Shown: piece by piece, positions 11,998-22,365 of the stretch
Layout of the letters: each line of letters starts with the position of its first letter
How positions within the stretch are numbered: position 1 is the first letter of the stretch
Origin: Dendrophyllia cribrosa
Taxonomy: Eukaryota > Cnidaria > Anthozoa > Scleractinia > Dendrophylliidae
DNA length: 64,000 nucleotides
Assembly (NCBI GenBank): GCA_024195265.1
Contig: JAJLRJ010000002.1
Coordinates: 52,065,043-52,129,042, forward strand
Reading direction: 5' to 3'
Translations under genes and position numbers: made by a program
Notes under the pieces: model-generated
What the model saw: only the letters and a program-made list of their open reading frames with translations
What the model was told of the DNA's origin: nothing
The model's database searches: none

Positions 11998-13285
11998 TTT
12001 GCATTACATGATATGAATAGAATTATATCTTGCCTTGCAAATCGCGTTGGACGTACGGTATCTTGAATCCTGACCTTTAACTCGGCATCCTGTAAAGGAT
12101 TGAAATTCAGTTATTTCCGCCACGTTATTTTCGAACCTTTTGTTTTAATTTTCTAATTCGTTTTTTATGTTCAATCGAAAGAAGAAAAAAGTGCTTTTAG
12201 GTTTCTCTTGTAATGTCACTACATTTGATATGGGTTTCTCAAAGCTCCCCAATAAATTTCGACCCCTAAAGCTATTATTATAAACTCTGCTTGAAACCAT
12301 AAAACTGTTCTGTACAAAACTTGGCATTTCGGTTGAAAAAGGTTTTCAGGACGTTTAAGAAAGGCGCGCCTGTATATGAGATGTTCTATCCTGGACGATA
12401 TAAAGAGGCTTGCTAAACTCTAGACCTAAGTTGGACGAGCGATAAACGAGACAGGGGACACGCGCGAAACAATTGCCTCGCGCGTGTTCATGATATTTCT
12501 GTTTTTGCTTGACTATGCCTAATAGACAAATAAAACAGATCCTGAGTGTAAGGTAACTGGCAAGATTGATATATATTTGTATGTAAAATGTTATTAAAAT
12601 ATCAGAGTTTTACGTACCTCTTACTTTGTGTTTGGAACATAAAATTATTTATTCTTTGCATCTTCCAGACTAGTACTGCTGAGTACTGGGTTTGCGATAG
12701 TATTTTATCTTTATACCTCTAGTAGAAAAAGGGAAAGACATTTAATCAAATTGATTTAAAAGAGACCTTCAATCTGAATTTCAAAATAAACCTAGTGTGG
12801 CGTGGCAAGTTTAGTTATTTCTTTCACCGAGGTTTTTACTAAAGATTGTTTTTCGCAATAATCTCTGGGTTCGCGCAATTGACGAATTCCTCTAATGCAG
12901 GAGAAAGAGAAGATTTGTCATAAGTACTTACATTGCAAATCTTCTGCTTTTTCTGTCAGACTTAGACTGATACTGATTCTTCGTTCCTTAGCAATTCTCG
13001 GTTTGTTATCGGCAAAACTGGGACAAGAAAATGGAAATGAACGCAATAATAACGAACCCGTTATTGCCAATTCATAAATAATATTTTTTATACCAAGACA
13101 CTACAATGGTGTTCTTATTGACCAAGGTAAATGATTCACTGAAGACAGTCAGTTCTTAATTCTCATTAGTAATAACAATTCGGGAAATCACTACCGTGAA
13201 GGATATAATTTGCATAGATTTTGGCGATTTTATTCCTTCGTTTTCTCCACATTTAATGATCAGTTTGAGAATCTATACCAAACAC
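11998..13285. other. No gene recognised
   Basis: AT-rich intergenic DNA. Short open frames (12895-13077 and 13196-13411) show no domain, and the latter runs into the foldback at 13291. Confidence 0.4.
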
Positions 13286-13290
13286 TCAAA

Positions 13291-13399
13291 AGAGTGTTTC
13301 ATCAGATATCCAAACACCTCGAAGTGGGCTATAAAAACTCGGCTGCGTCTCGTTTTTCAACCCACTTTTTGGTGTTTGGATATCCTGATTAAACACTCT
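13291..13399. repeat. Short foldback element
   Basis: AGAGTGTTTCATCAGATATC at the left pairs with the complement of GATATCCTGATTAAACACTCT at the right, continuing through CCAAACACC and AGTGGG. Arms are about 38 nt around a ~30-nt centre. A small non-autonomous DNA-transposon derivative is likely. Confidence 0.55.
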
Positions 13400-13412
13400 C
13401 CTTGCGTTTGAT

Positions 13413-13795
13413 ATGAGGGAGCACGTTTTAACGCAGCTTCATTATCAAAAGTACTTCTACTGCTGTAAAAGTGCCCGGTCTAAATGACAGATAGATTCGA
13501 TCAGCAAATTAAAACTATACAAATGAAAAGGTAATCATCGGAAATATGTAACAACATTTATACAACTTTAGCTTAGTCATCATCTTTAAACGCGGACTTT
13601 TGAATAATTTCTAAATAGAGTAGAAATTCTTCACAACTTTCCTACCACTTGACTTTGTAGTTACATATTATCAACTGAGGAGAGCAAATTTAAAATAAAA
13701 ATAAAGCACGTTTCAACGCAGCTTCGTTATCAAAAGTACTTTTACTTCTATAAATAAAAGTGCCTGGCGTAATGAACGACAGATAAATTTTACTT
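13413..13795. repeat. Direct repeat pair of about 80 bp
   Basis: GAGCACGTTTTAACGCAGCT and the following TATCAAAAGTACTT at 13413-13500 recur as AAAGCACGTTTCAACGCAGC at about 13705-13795, roughly 290 bp apart. Function unknown; this could be a broken repeat or a local duplication. Confidence 0.5.
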
Positions 13796-13885
13796 GTGTG
13801 TCGGTGACGAGAAATAAATTTGGTCTTGATTCATATTCAAAATGTCGGGAATTGTAACGGTTTATTTTAGCTCTAGCGTGCACAA

Positions 13886-14066
13886 ATGTAATTTGTGATT
13901 ACACCGTACTATCATAAATTACTATTTTGCCGGCACGTATCAGAGGTCTGGGGAGGGTGTTAGCGCGCAGTGAGTCATGGGATTCGAGTTTGTAATTTGG
14001 AGCCGTTAGTAAGGTGTGACATTCTACGGTCAGCCTTCGCAGTGCTAGGTTCACTTTCGTTTTGTT
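13886..14066 (+). repeat. Split direct repeat A1 (left end)
   Basis: 181 bp beginning ATGTAATTTGTGATTACACC and ending TCACTTTCGTTTTGTT. It matches 18716-18896 with no difference I can see. It is the left end of the element and the likely promoter region for gag. Confidence 0.9.
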
Positions 14067-14100
14067 CACGTTGTCTTATTCAGTTCGTCGAGTTCTAGTT

Positions 14101-14787
14101 ATGGATGAGTCTAAAGTTAGAGAGATCGTTGGCAATAGCAACAAAGATCTGCTCTCCCAAATCAAGGTTCTTGTTTCTTCCTCGATATCCGATCTAAAAA
14201 GATCCAGCGAGTCCAACTCGGCCGAGCAAATGTCGGAGATAAAGAAGTTGAAGAGAGACGCTCCACCTACGTTTAACAAGAAGAGCAACGAGGACCAGTT
14301 TAAAACAGTCAAAACTGTGCTTGAGACAGGACAGGACGCATCTTCTGCGTTGCAGCGCAATGATCTCGCCAAAACCAAGGAACACTTGGATGAAGGTATG
14401 TCTCTGCTTAAAGAGCGCCAGAAATTAATTCTCTTAGCGGACAAGTCGCCGTATGGCTGGAAAACAGTCCTTGAGTATAAGCATCATGATTTGGCTGAGG
14501 ATGACGAGGACGAGAAGAAGATTTATAGAGCTGAAGCCAGGGCTGCCAAAGCTTCTAAGCGTTTCGCCTCGCGGGGTTCTCTTTTCCAGCGTCGTGGATC
14601 GTCCGCCATGCAGCGTTCGCACCCTACGGTCGCTCATTTTCCTGGTCCTTTGGCAAGGCTTAATGCTCAATCGTCGACGGCCAGATCTGTGGGCCTTTGC
14701 TTTGCTTGTGGAAAGCCAGGTCATTGGCGGGCCGCATGCCCTAGTTTGCTTGTTCATTCTAATGCCCAAAGTCATCAGGCGAAATGA
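14101..14787 (+). CDS. gag: Gag-like protein with CCHC zinc knuckle
   Basis: 228 residues from the ATG at 14101, the first Met giving a compact start; an upstream in-frame Met at 14062 would add 13 residues reaching into A1. The N-terminal 50 residues look helical and charged. Residues 100-150 include the SPYGW block and an acidic run (AEDDEDEKK). The tail carries C200-x2-C203-x4-H208-x4-C213, a retroviral-type zinc knuckle that would bind element RNA, in a basic, Ser-rich context. The frame is intact. It lies 3' of A1 and 235 bp upstream of the RT frame. Role by family: nucleocapsid or RNA-packaging protein of a tyrosine-recombinase retroelement. Confidence 0.8.
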   Translation: MDESKVREIVGNSNKDLLSQIKVLVSSSISDLKRSSESNSAEQMSEIKKLKRDAPPTFNKKSNEDQFKTVKTVLETGQDASSALQRNDLAKTKEHLDEGMSLLKERQKLILLADKSPYGWKTVLEYKHHDLAEDDEDEKKIYRAEARAAKASKRFASRGSLFQRRGSSAMQRSHPTVAHFPGPLARLNAQSSTARSVGLCFACGKPGHWRAACPSLLVHSNAQSHQAK

Positions 14788-15022
14788 ACAGCCGTGAGCG
14801 GAACGGATTTGTCCAGGCGAGCCGCATCTTGTTGCCTTGAGCGTTTCAATTTTCATTCAGTTGTAATCTTTACTGTATTTCGCGTTTTTGTTTGTTAATT
14901 TTTTGTTACAGATTATAGTTATTTCCATAAGTCAATTTGTTTTCATATTGCGCGTTATTATTCTGCTCCTAATTGTTTATAAGCTATTTATTTTATATTC
15001 CCACTTTATTTAATATTTTTCA

Positions 15023-17084
15023 GACCTTGATTTTGAGGCCTTGTCTGTATCACGTCAGAGCGATCGCACTTTTGTAGATGCTCAATTATCTTGCTATGAA
15101 GTCAAAGCCGGTGATGTTCCTGTTTCTGTCAGAGGCAGATTACGAAAATGTATTCAGTTTTGGAAGGATATTGGCGCGTCGCCTTTTATTCTCGGCGTTA
15201 TAGAATTTGGCTACAAATTACCGTTGCTGCAAATTCCACCGCCTTTTGTTGCTGCGAATAATAATTCGGCACTTCGGGAATCTGTTTTTGTAGACGGTGC
15301 CATTAGCGACCTCCTTAATTTGGAATGTATCACTGAGGTTTTCGTGCCTCCTGCAATTATCAATCCATTGTCTGTTTCCATTCAGAAATCGGGGGAAAAG
15401 CGCGTGATCTTGGATCTTCGACACGTCAACCAGTATTTTTTCAAATCCAAGTTTCGATGTGAAGATGTTTCTATTGCAAAGCAAGTGCTTAACTCTGGGG
15501 ACTTCATGTTTTCCTTCGATCTCAAATCTGGGTACCATCACGTTGACATTTTCCCTGAACACAGGCAATATCTGTCGTTTTCTTGGACATTTTCATCGGG
15601 GATTACTAGATATTTTCAGTTTTCAGTTTTGCCCTTTGGTATTAGCTCTGCGCCTTATTTAGCTTCTTAAACCGTTAGTTAAGAAATGGAGATCCGAAGG
15701 CAAGTCGATTGTTGTTTTTCTGGATGACGGATTGGGGGCTGCTCCGAATTATATTAAGGCAAAAATTTCAAGTTTGTCAGTGCATGCTGATTTATTGAAG
15801 TCTGGCTTTGTCCCTAATGAAGAGAAATCGCTTTGGGAGCCAACTCAAGTTATCACCTGGCTGGGGACTGTTATTGACACGTCTAAATGTCTCATTTCTG
15901 CTACGCCAAGAAGAATACAGTCTCTGTCGGAAGATTTATCCTGTCTTTTGGACTCTAGCAACCCCTCTCACCAGACTCGGGTGCGCAAGCTCGCCAGCGT
16001 CTGCGGTAAAATTATTTCCCTTGGAAATTGTGTTGGCAACGTAGCCAGGCTTATGACTAGAAATATTTTCGCTGTTATCCATACCGCTGAGACTTGGAAT
16101 TCGTCGGTTTCTTTGACGCCCGAATGCGTGGATGAATTAAATTTTTGGAAGCTTAATGTCGCTCACATTAACGGTGTGCCTCTGTGGCCTATTAAACGTA
16201 AGCCCTCGAAGATTGTTTATTCTGATGCGTCTAATTCCGCTTGCGGCAGTTTCATAGATCTTGAAGGCAACATTTTTCACCAGAATTGGTCTGACTTCGA
16301 GAGGTCGCAAAGTTCTACGTTTCGTGAGCTCCTTGCAGTGTTTTTGTCTCTGCAAGCGTTTATTGATTCACTCGGTGCCCAGACTGTCGTTTGGTACACC
16401 GATAATCAGAATGTTGTGCGTATCGTGAACATTGGCTCCAAGGTTCCGGCTCTGCAGCGGATAGCTCTGGATATTCATCGCATCTGTCTTCGTGCCTCGA
16501 TTAGTGTCGATGTTCAGTGGATTCCTAGGGATCACAACACTTTTGCCGACGACATCAGCAAGCTAGTTGATCTTGATGATTACTCGATCAATGACGATGT
16601 TTTCCATTCTCTAGACGAGCGTTGGGGTCCTCACTCCTGTGACAGATTTGCTTCTTGTTACAACGCCAAGCTTCCGAAATTCAACACCAGATTTTATCAG
16701 CAAGGTACCTCCGGCGTTAATGCCTTTGCGCAGGATTGGGCCTATGACAACAACTGGCTCTGCCCTCCTGTTTGTCTAACGTGTAAAGTTCTTGCCCACA
16801 TGCAGGTTTGCAATGCAACTGGTACTCTCGTGGTTCCCCTTTGGAGATCTGCGCATTTTTGGCCTCGATTATGCTTCGATGGTTTGCATTGGAGTAGTTT
16901 CGTCCATGACTGGATCATGCTTCCTGACCTTCCAAATTTGTTTGTCCGGGGCAAAGCTAAGAATTCAATCTTCGGTCGCGGTTCCCTAGCATTTCCCTCG
17001 GTGGCGCTGCGTATCGACTTTAGAATTCCGCCCAGGCAAGGGTCTGTTCTCGTTTGTGAGGCTTTTCGAGTTCCGGACGTCTAG
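15023..17084 (+). pseudogene. Reverse transcriptase / RNase H, frameshifted
   Basis: The frame opens after an acceptor-like TTTTTCAG at 15016-15023. RT motif A (FSFDLKSGYHHVDI) lies near 15508-15555 and motif B (PFGISSAP) near 15630-15655. The frame then meets TAA at 15668-15670. Coding resumes in another frame at 15663 with LLKPLVKKWRSEGKS and the catalytic motif C, VVFLDDGLG (near 15711-15734). A few bases have been lost around 15655-15662. RNase H follows: YSDAS (near 16217), FRELLAV (near 16320), YTDNQ (near 16393) and DHNTFADD (near 16532), which keep the D-E-D-D acidic residues. The C-terminal DRFAS...NNWLCPP region is typical of the DIRS order. One frameshift breaks the enzyme unless it is an assembly or read error. 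Product: copies element RNA into DNA. Confidence 0.85.
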
Positions 17085-17099
17085 ATATTTCATAGTATA

Positions 17100-17640
17100 C
17101 TTGCAACTTGGTGCTTACATGTTTTTGTTTACTTGGATGGGCTAGATGCCCTTTTCACCCATGGTGGGTTTAGTATGAGAGGCTGTTGTTTATTTATATC
17201 GTATGCAACTCGATGTTGCAGAGACTTTGGGGTCTTAAGTTTTTTAACCCTTGGTGGGACAGTACCCTTGATGGGTTATCTGTTACGATTGTTGTGTAAT
17301 ATTCACCCTTAGTGGGACAGTACCCTTGATGGGTTATATATTTTCCCTAGTGGGACAGTACCCTTGATGGGTTTTTTTTTTATATCCACCCTTGTTGAGC
17401 TGTCGTTTGTGTTTATTTTTTCCTCATATACGAGTTTTGTTGTGAAATTGATTTTCTTACAGAAACGCTTGTGTATTTGACGCATTTTCGCCTTTGATGC
17501 AATTAAATTGTTGACTATTTCTTCTTTACTTTACAGAGCCCTGTTAGTTTTGTATTGTTATTGTTTGTTATTTGTTTTCTTTTTGTTTTCGGTTTTTTCT
17601 TTTAGACATTTTTACTACAGATTTCTGGTGTACATCTTCT
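17100..17640 (+). other. RT-recombinase spacer with acceptor-like sites
   Basis: No coding. Three CAG/TAG-ended pyrimidine tracts (TTTCTTACAG near 17461, TTACTTTACAG near 17537, TTTTCTTTTAG near 17606) precede the recombinase ATG. They could serve as 3' splice sites for a spliced recombinase transcript. Spliceosomal introns are known in some elements of the DIRS order; use here is inference. Confidence 0.35.
17250..17375 (+). repeat. Three-copy tandem motif upstream of the recombinase
   Basis: GGGACAGTACCCTTGATGGG occurs three times, near 17258, 17311 and 17350, each preceded by CCCTTRGTG or CCCTAGTG. A shorter related sentence (GGGCTAGATGCCCTTTTCACCCATGGTGGG) sits near 17139 (split by variation). 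Within each copy CCCTT and the flanking GGG could pair, giving small hairpins just upstream of the recombinase gene. Confidence 0.6.
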
Positions 17641-17643
17641 CCG

Positions 17644-18612
17644 ATGTCGCATGAGGTTGCCTCCTTACTGGAAAAGCTCAAGACAACAGTTATTACTTCC
17701 AGGGCCCCCGGTACTTCTTCGAACTATACGAGGATGTTCAACAGATGGAGGTCTTTTGCTACAGAGCGCCTTGGTATCGTTGCAGTTTTTCCTGTGGAGC
17801 CCATCAGTTGTGCTTTGTTTCTGCAGTATCTGCTGGATTCAACCAATTCGGTTTCTTCGATCCACTGCGCGTTCTACGCGTTCAAATGGTTGCATGATCT
17901 TGCTGGCGTTCCTTCCCCTACTTCACATCCTACAGTGATTGCAGTCAAAGAAGGAGCGGTCCGTCTCGCGTCGTCTCCTGTCAGTCATCGGAAAGAGCCA
18001 CTTGATGTTGCGCATCTCAGGAAACTAATGGATAAGACTGATCTAAATGATCTTTTGCAGCTGCGTAGTTTAGTTATGTTTGTCTTAGCCTTTTCAGGCT
18101 TTTTAAGATTTTCTGAATTGTCACTTATTCGTGCTAAAGATATTAAGTTTAGTGATGGCTTTATTTCTATTTTTATTGAGAAGAGCAAAACGGACCAGTT
18201 AAGGGATGGTCAGTCAGTTGTAATCGCTAAGTCTTGTTCTAGCCTGTGCCCCGTGGCTTTGCTTAGATTATATATCAATTCGTCCCATATTTCATTGGAT
18301 TCAGATGAGTATATTTTTAGACCTATCTCGGCTTCTAAAAGTTGCAAGCGTTTGGTGTCGGTTAACAAGCCTTTAAGCTATTCTACTTACAGGGAATCGT
18401 TCAAGAAATCCTTTCGTGACATTGTCCCGGATATTAATAGCTTCAGTACTCACTCTGCAAGGTCAGGTGGTGCAACGTCTGCTGCGAAATCTGGAGTTCC
18501 TGATAGAAATTTCCAGCGTCATGGCCGTTGGGCTTCGGTTTCCGCCAAGAACACTTATGTTAAAGACTCTTTAGCTAGTAGATTAGATGTTTCTAAGTCA
18601 TTATCACTTTAG
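17644..18612 (+). CDS. Tyrosine recombinase of the Ngaro-type element
   Basis: 322 residues from the ATG at 17644 (MSHEVASLL). The N-terminal ~110 residues fit a SAM-like core-binding domain (NYTRMFNRWRSFA). The catalytic domain keeps every active-site residue: R155 in FLRFSEL, K182 in EKSKTDQ, H270-x2-R273 in THSARSGG, H293 (QRHGRW) and the nucleophile Y305 in NTYVKDS. The frame is uninterrupted to TAG/TTT context at 18612. By family this enzyme cuts and joins DNA through a phosphotyrosine bond and inserts the circular copy, which explains the absence of a target duplication. It ends 27 bp before B1. Alternative upstream frame to 17572 crosses a likely acceptor and is less probable as coding. 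Confidence 0.9.
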   Translation: MSHEVASLLEKLKTTVITSRAPGTSSNYTRMFNRWRSFATERLGIVAVFPVEPISCALFLQYLLDSTNSVSSIHCAFYAFKWLHDLAGVPSPTSHPTVIAVKEGAVRLASSPVSHRKEPLDVAHLRKLMDKTDLNDLLQLRSLVMFVLAFSGFLRFSELSLIRAKDIKFSDGFISIFIEKSKTDQLRDGQSVVIAKSCSSLCPVALLRLYINSSHISLDSDEYIFRPISASKSCKRLVSVNKPLSYSTYRESFKKSFRDIVPDINSFSTHSARSGGATSAAKSGVPDRNFQRHGRWASVSAKNTYVKDSLASRLDVSKSLSL

Positions 18613-18639
18613 CTCAAGCCCTTTCTTTTATCTCTATCG

Positions 18640-18715
18640 GTGGCTTGGCTGGCACACGCGCCCATATCTGACAACTGTTGTTTTCTGTGTACCGTTTGAG
18701 TAGTGTAGGCAAAAT
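18640..18715 (+). repeat. Split direct repeat B1
   Basis: 76 bp beginning GTGGCTTGGCTGGCACACGC and ending GTAGTGTAGGCAAAAT. It matches 19155-19230 exactly by eye and directly abuts A2. Confidence 0.9.
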
Positions 18716-18896
18716 ATGTAATTTGTGATTACACCGTACTATCATAAATTACTATTTTGCCGGCACGTATCAGAGGTCTGGGGAGGGTGTTAGCGCGCAG
18801 TGAGTCATGGGATTCGAGTTTGTAATTTGGAGCCGTTAGTAAGGTGTGACATTCTACGGTCAGCCTTCGCAGTGCTAGGTTCACTTTCGTTTTGTT
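18716..18896 (+). repeat. Split direct repeat A2
   Basis: 181-bp copy of A1 located after B1. The exact B1A2 abutment is the sequence a B2-A1 circle junction would have. Confidence 0.9.
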
Positions 18897-19154
18897 TTCA
18901 TTTATTTCTAATCAGGTTTAACTATGCTTAGCTATTGTTACTTGCGTGTTTATGGATGTTTATAGTTTAGTTTAGTTTTTACCATACCCTAAAACCCCAA
19001 GGGTTGCACCACTGCTTTGGTCGGGGGTACACGTTCCCCGTGTTTTTTCCACTTGCTGGTTTTTTGGGGTTTTCGTGTCCGGCTTTGGTGCTCTAATTTT
19101 CGCTAGATGCTTTGTAGTTGTGTTTATTTGCTTATACGTTTAATAAATGGCACT

Positions 19155-19230
19155 GTGGCTTGGCTGGCACACGCGCCCATATCTGACAACTGTTGTTTTC
19201 TGTGTACCGTTTGAGTAGTGTAGGCAAAAT
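19155..19230 (+). repeat. Split direct repeat B2 (right end)
   Basis: 76-bp copy of B1 and the right end of the element. It is separated from A2 by 258 bp of unique sequence. The flank after 19230 is a short CG-rich repeat of GAGCGCGAAGCGCGAGAAA type (19250-19310). Confidence 0.9.
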
Positions 19231-19310
19231 TAGGCGCTTCTGTGGTGTGCTAGCGCGAAGCGCAAGAAACGAGCGCGAAGCGCGAGAAATGAGCGCGGAG
19301 CGCGAGCCAC

Positions 19311-20990
19311 GCAATGGAGAGAAGAAAAATGCCTGTTGTCCAGCGAGGCTACTTTATTAGCTCGGGCTATCGATGGTTCTACTTATTAAATTAGATATTA
19401 CTTACCTCATACACCGTATTTATCACAAGCAGTCTTAAAGGAAGAATAACCTTAAGAATCGTGGGTCTCAACGCAAGTAATTATGAACGGAACCATTTAC
19501 GCTGACATGATGAGGTCCATTCGCAGTGTTGACCTGTGCAGTATCGATTGTACAATTCTTGCACTTAATCCTCACTGTATGCCTGACATATTTCTTTCTT
19601 CCCACTTGCCACAAAATCCTGGTGAACTTTGCTTTGATAGTCTAAATTTAAGCGATCAATGATGAGTTTCGACAGAACAGCAAACTAAAAGATCGTTAAG
19701 AAAATTCAAATATCGTCTTGGTATGATTTGCGCATGGGTGAATGAAAAGTTTAATCACTTCATTAATTCACTGCGACGAAACTCATGAATAACAATCATA
19801 TTCAGTAAAAAAATTTCACATTGAAGTGTGTTTTAAATATTTTCACTAATTATAATAATGTAAGATAATGCGAAGGCCGGAACGTGCGAGAAAAAAATTT
19901 GAAAACAAAACAGGTTATTCTCCATAACGTGCGGAAAAATTGATGCATTTAAAACGTTTTTTAAAAATTGCTATATTTGTTTTTTTTTCGCATTTGGTTT
20001 GACGGCTTTTTTCTGTGAATACAGTTAACCCTCTCAAAGCAGACACCTCTCTAATGATGATCCATTTGTCCAAGACAAACGTTTTCCTTTCTAACTAAAG
20101 GAGAATTTAAGCAGTGTCGCATTATCAACTACATGTAGCCTTATTTTGCAAGGCGCTATGCTAGTCCTGAAAACAACACAGCTGCGTGATATCCAGGTCC
20201 AATGAAATTAGAGGTTCCGAAGAGGTGCATGCCTTCCGTATTTTGTCCGGTTATTTGGTAGCCGATTAACACTAATCCAGGATTAGAGTCAGTTTTGAAT
20301 TCAGTTGAATAACTAATCGATGGAAATTTTTCCGTAGTTTATCTGATCTGCAGTTTCAACTTTGACTTGTCTTCACGTCTATCTAAAAATAAGCTCTTAA
20401 CCCGTGATGCCTCGTCCGTACATTGATGATCTTACATGGCGAGCCATATGGATAAAATGTGGACGAGATTATACCTGGAACGTTCAAGTGAATACATCGT
20501 AAAAATGTTTAGCACAAGCTACGATTGAGAAAAATATGAAACCAAAGCGAAAAATAGTTTTGTTGACGTGGAAAATGCCGAAATTATATATAATTAGGAA
20601 AAAGTCGTCGAACAGTCATGATCAAGCACAGTGGCGTGCTATGAGGCTAATTTTTCGTCACTGATGAAGGGACAGGAGTCTCGAAACGTTGGAATTCTCG
20701 GTTTCAAAAACCGCCTAAATAACCACAGGTAGCCCAAGCTCACGTCACGAGAAAGCGAAGGCGTGTGAGACGGGACGCGACCCTTCGATGAAAGCGGTAT
20801 TGGGTTACACGGCGGTCGTTTTAAAACTTTCAGACTTTGTATGGGGAAAAAAATAACGTAGATTTCGAACGCTTAATAAAGCAACATTTAGGCATTAATT
20901 CAATAAAGTGACTATTGAACTAACCCCTGGTGTATTCTTTTGTCCTTGAGGTATTTCAAGCCGTTTTGGGTTGTTTTGTCACCACTGTTA
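19311..20990. other. No gene recognised
   Basis: Intergenic. Near 20655 the string TGATGAAGGGACAGGAGTCT followed by CGAAACGTTGG resembles the 3' region of Penelope-like or other retroelements, but it is too short to assign. A ~85-bp block at 20160-20250 recurs at 46566-46645. Confidence 0.4.
20160..20250. repeat. Interspersed repeat, second copy at 46566-46645
   Basis: CTAGTCCTGAAAACAACACA and then GCTGCGTGATATCCAGGTCC, TGAAATTAGAGGTTC and AAGAGGTGCATG are shared with 46566-46645 at roughly 85-90% identity by eye. Same orientation. Family unknown. Confidence 0.55.
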
Positions 20991-21016
20991 TTTCCTTCAT
21001 AAGACGTCTTACGTCT

Positions 21017-21548
21017 CACTGTTCCTCTGTGCCCACTGTTCCTCTGTGCCCACTGTTCCTCTGTGCCCACTGTTCCTCTGTGCCCACTGTTCCTCTGTGC
21101 CCACTGTTCCTCTGTGCTCACCGTTCCTCTGTGCCCACTGTTCCTCTGTGCCCACTGTTCCTCTGTTCCCACCGTTCTTCTGTGCCCACTGTTCCTCTGT
21201 GCCCACCGTTCCTCTGTGTCTACTGTTCCTCTGTGCATGCCCACTGTTCCTCTGTGCCCACTGTTCCTCTGTTCCCACTGTTCCTCTGTGCCCACTGTTC
21301 CTCTGTGCCCACTGTTCCTCTGTTCCCACCGTTCCTCTGTGCCCACTGTTCCTTAGCCTGCGTGGCAGGCGTTCGAAGGGGAAGGGGGAGAAATCAGGCG
21401 CGCGAGAACGCGAAGGCCCCTTCCTCGCGCGCCCTTCGCGTTCTCGCGCGCCTGATTTCTCCTTCCCTCCCTCTTCCCCTTCGAACGCCTGTCACGCAGG
21501 CTAACTGTCCCTCTGTGCCCAAAGTTCCTCTGTGCCTACTGTTCCTAT
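21017..21548. repeat. 17-bp minisatellite
   Basis: About 20 tandem copies of CACTGTTCCTCTGTGCC from 21017 to 21352, then a foldback insertion, then about three more copies to 21548. Because 17 is not a multiple of three, all frames read through as Cys/Ser/Val-Pro strings. The long open frames here (up to 218 codons) are artefacts. Confidence 0.9.
21356..21501. mobile_element. 146-bp foldback element with TA flanks
   Basis: Near-perfect palindrome starting GCCTGCGTGGCAGGCGTTCG and ending in its complement (CGAACGCCTGTCACGCAGGC), with a CG-rich stem including GCGCGCGAGAACGCGAAGG. Flanked by TA on both sides. It interrupts the 17-bp array. The 59938-60938 element has the same ends. Confidence 0.8.
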
Positions 21549-21854
21549 GCGCGTTTGACTTTTTACTGCCTTCAAGTTATGATTAATTATTTCAGATCCC
21601 GCTAAGTAATGATTAACTATTTCAGCTCCCGGTATATAAGGGATCTATTCACGGGTTGGCTCATAGGAGCCTTTGATTTTACCCTACGGACAGTCCATAC
21701 ATTCACTCTTATTTTAACCTCTCTACAACAGCCACCTCTCCTCAACGGCCACCTCTCCACAACGGCAATGGCCACTAAAATGCGTCCCAGCTGCTAAAGT
21801 AACCTATCCACAACGACCACTTAATCAACGACTGGCGAACGGTCAGGACTGAAC

Positions 21855-22355
21855 ACAGGGAACCCGAGCATTTTATTAGGTATAACATAATCATTTAATA
21901 AAATATTGTTATTTACCTGTTTTCCTGTGTCTTTTTGGAAGCGATTTGAATCAGAGCGAAGACGGTTGACATTGCACGTTTCAAATATTATCTTGTCTGC
22001 CGTTTCGTAAATACGACGCGCCTATTACGTCTCAAGTTTCCATTATTATTAACTATTAACTCTCCTCGGGGAAGAGAAAGAAGAGAAGAGAGCTCTTTTC
22101 GTGGCCGTTAAATTCTCCCCCGAGGAGAGTTAATAGTTAATGGTAATGGGAACTTGAGTTAATAATAATGGCAACTTGAGACGTAATGGGCGCGTCGTAT
22201 TTACGAAGCGGCAGACAAGATAATATTTGAAACGTGGAAGGTCAACCGTCTTCGCTCTGATTCAAATCGCTTCCAAAAGACAGAGAAAAACAGGTAAATA
22301 ACAATATTTTATTAAATGATTATGTTATAGTTAATAAAGCGTTTTGGTTCCCTGT
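21855..22355. mobile_element. 501-bp palindromic element with 9-bp target duplication
   Basis: Both arms (about 220 bp) run from ACAGGGAACC to a short AGAGAAGAGAGCTCTTTT-like centre and back to GGTTCCCTGT. GGACTGAAC at 21846-21854 is repeated exactly at 22356-22364. A 9-bp duplication is the Mutator (MULE) size class. There is no coding content, so it is a non-autonomous foldback. Confidence 0.8.
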
Positions 22356-22365
22356 GGACTGAACG

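Larger units (their letters stand above)
13886..19230 (+). mobile_element. Ngaro-type tyrosine-recombinase retroelement
   Basis: The element is delimited by split direct repeats in the order A1 - ORFs - B1A2 - B2. A1 (13886-14066) and A2 (18716-18896) are 181 bp and look identical; B1 (18640-18715) and B2 (19155-19230) are 76 bp and look identical. B1 and A2 abut exactly, so a circular form joining B2 to A1 would recreate the internal B1A2 junction. This layout is the known hallmark of Ngaro and PAT elements, which integrate with a tyrosine recombinase and make no target duplication. Gene order is gag (zinc knuckle), RT with RNase H, then recombinase. The split repeats rather than inverted repeats exclude DIRS proper. 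I did not find a separate methyltransferase domain, which favours Ngaro. The identical repeats suggest a recent insertion, but RT has a frameshift, so this copy would need help. Confidence 0.9.

Noticed and set aside
14076..14856. Minus-strand frames opposite gag
   Set aside because: Shadow frames; the plus strand carries the zinc knuckle and fits the element order.
13886..18896. A1/A2 as long terminal repeats of an LTR retrotransposon
   Set aside because: The extra B1/B2 pair, the B1A2 abutment, the tyrosine recombinase, and the absence of an integrase or protease point to a Ngaro-type element.
21017..21352. CRISPR-like array
   Set aside because: Units are directly abutting with no unique spacers, and the context is eukaryotic.
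20912..21586. Long Cys/Ser/Val-rich and Gly/Thr/Glu-rich open frames on both strands
   Set aside because: They are translations of the 17-bp minisatellite in every frame, not genes.
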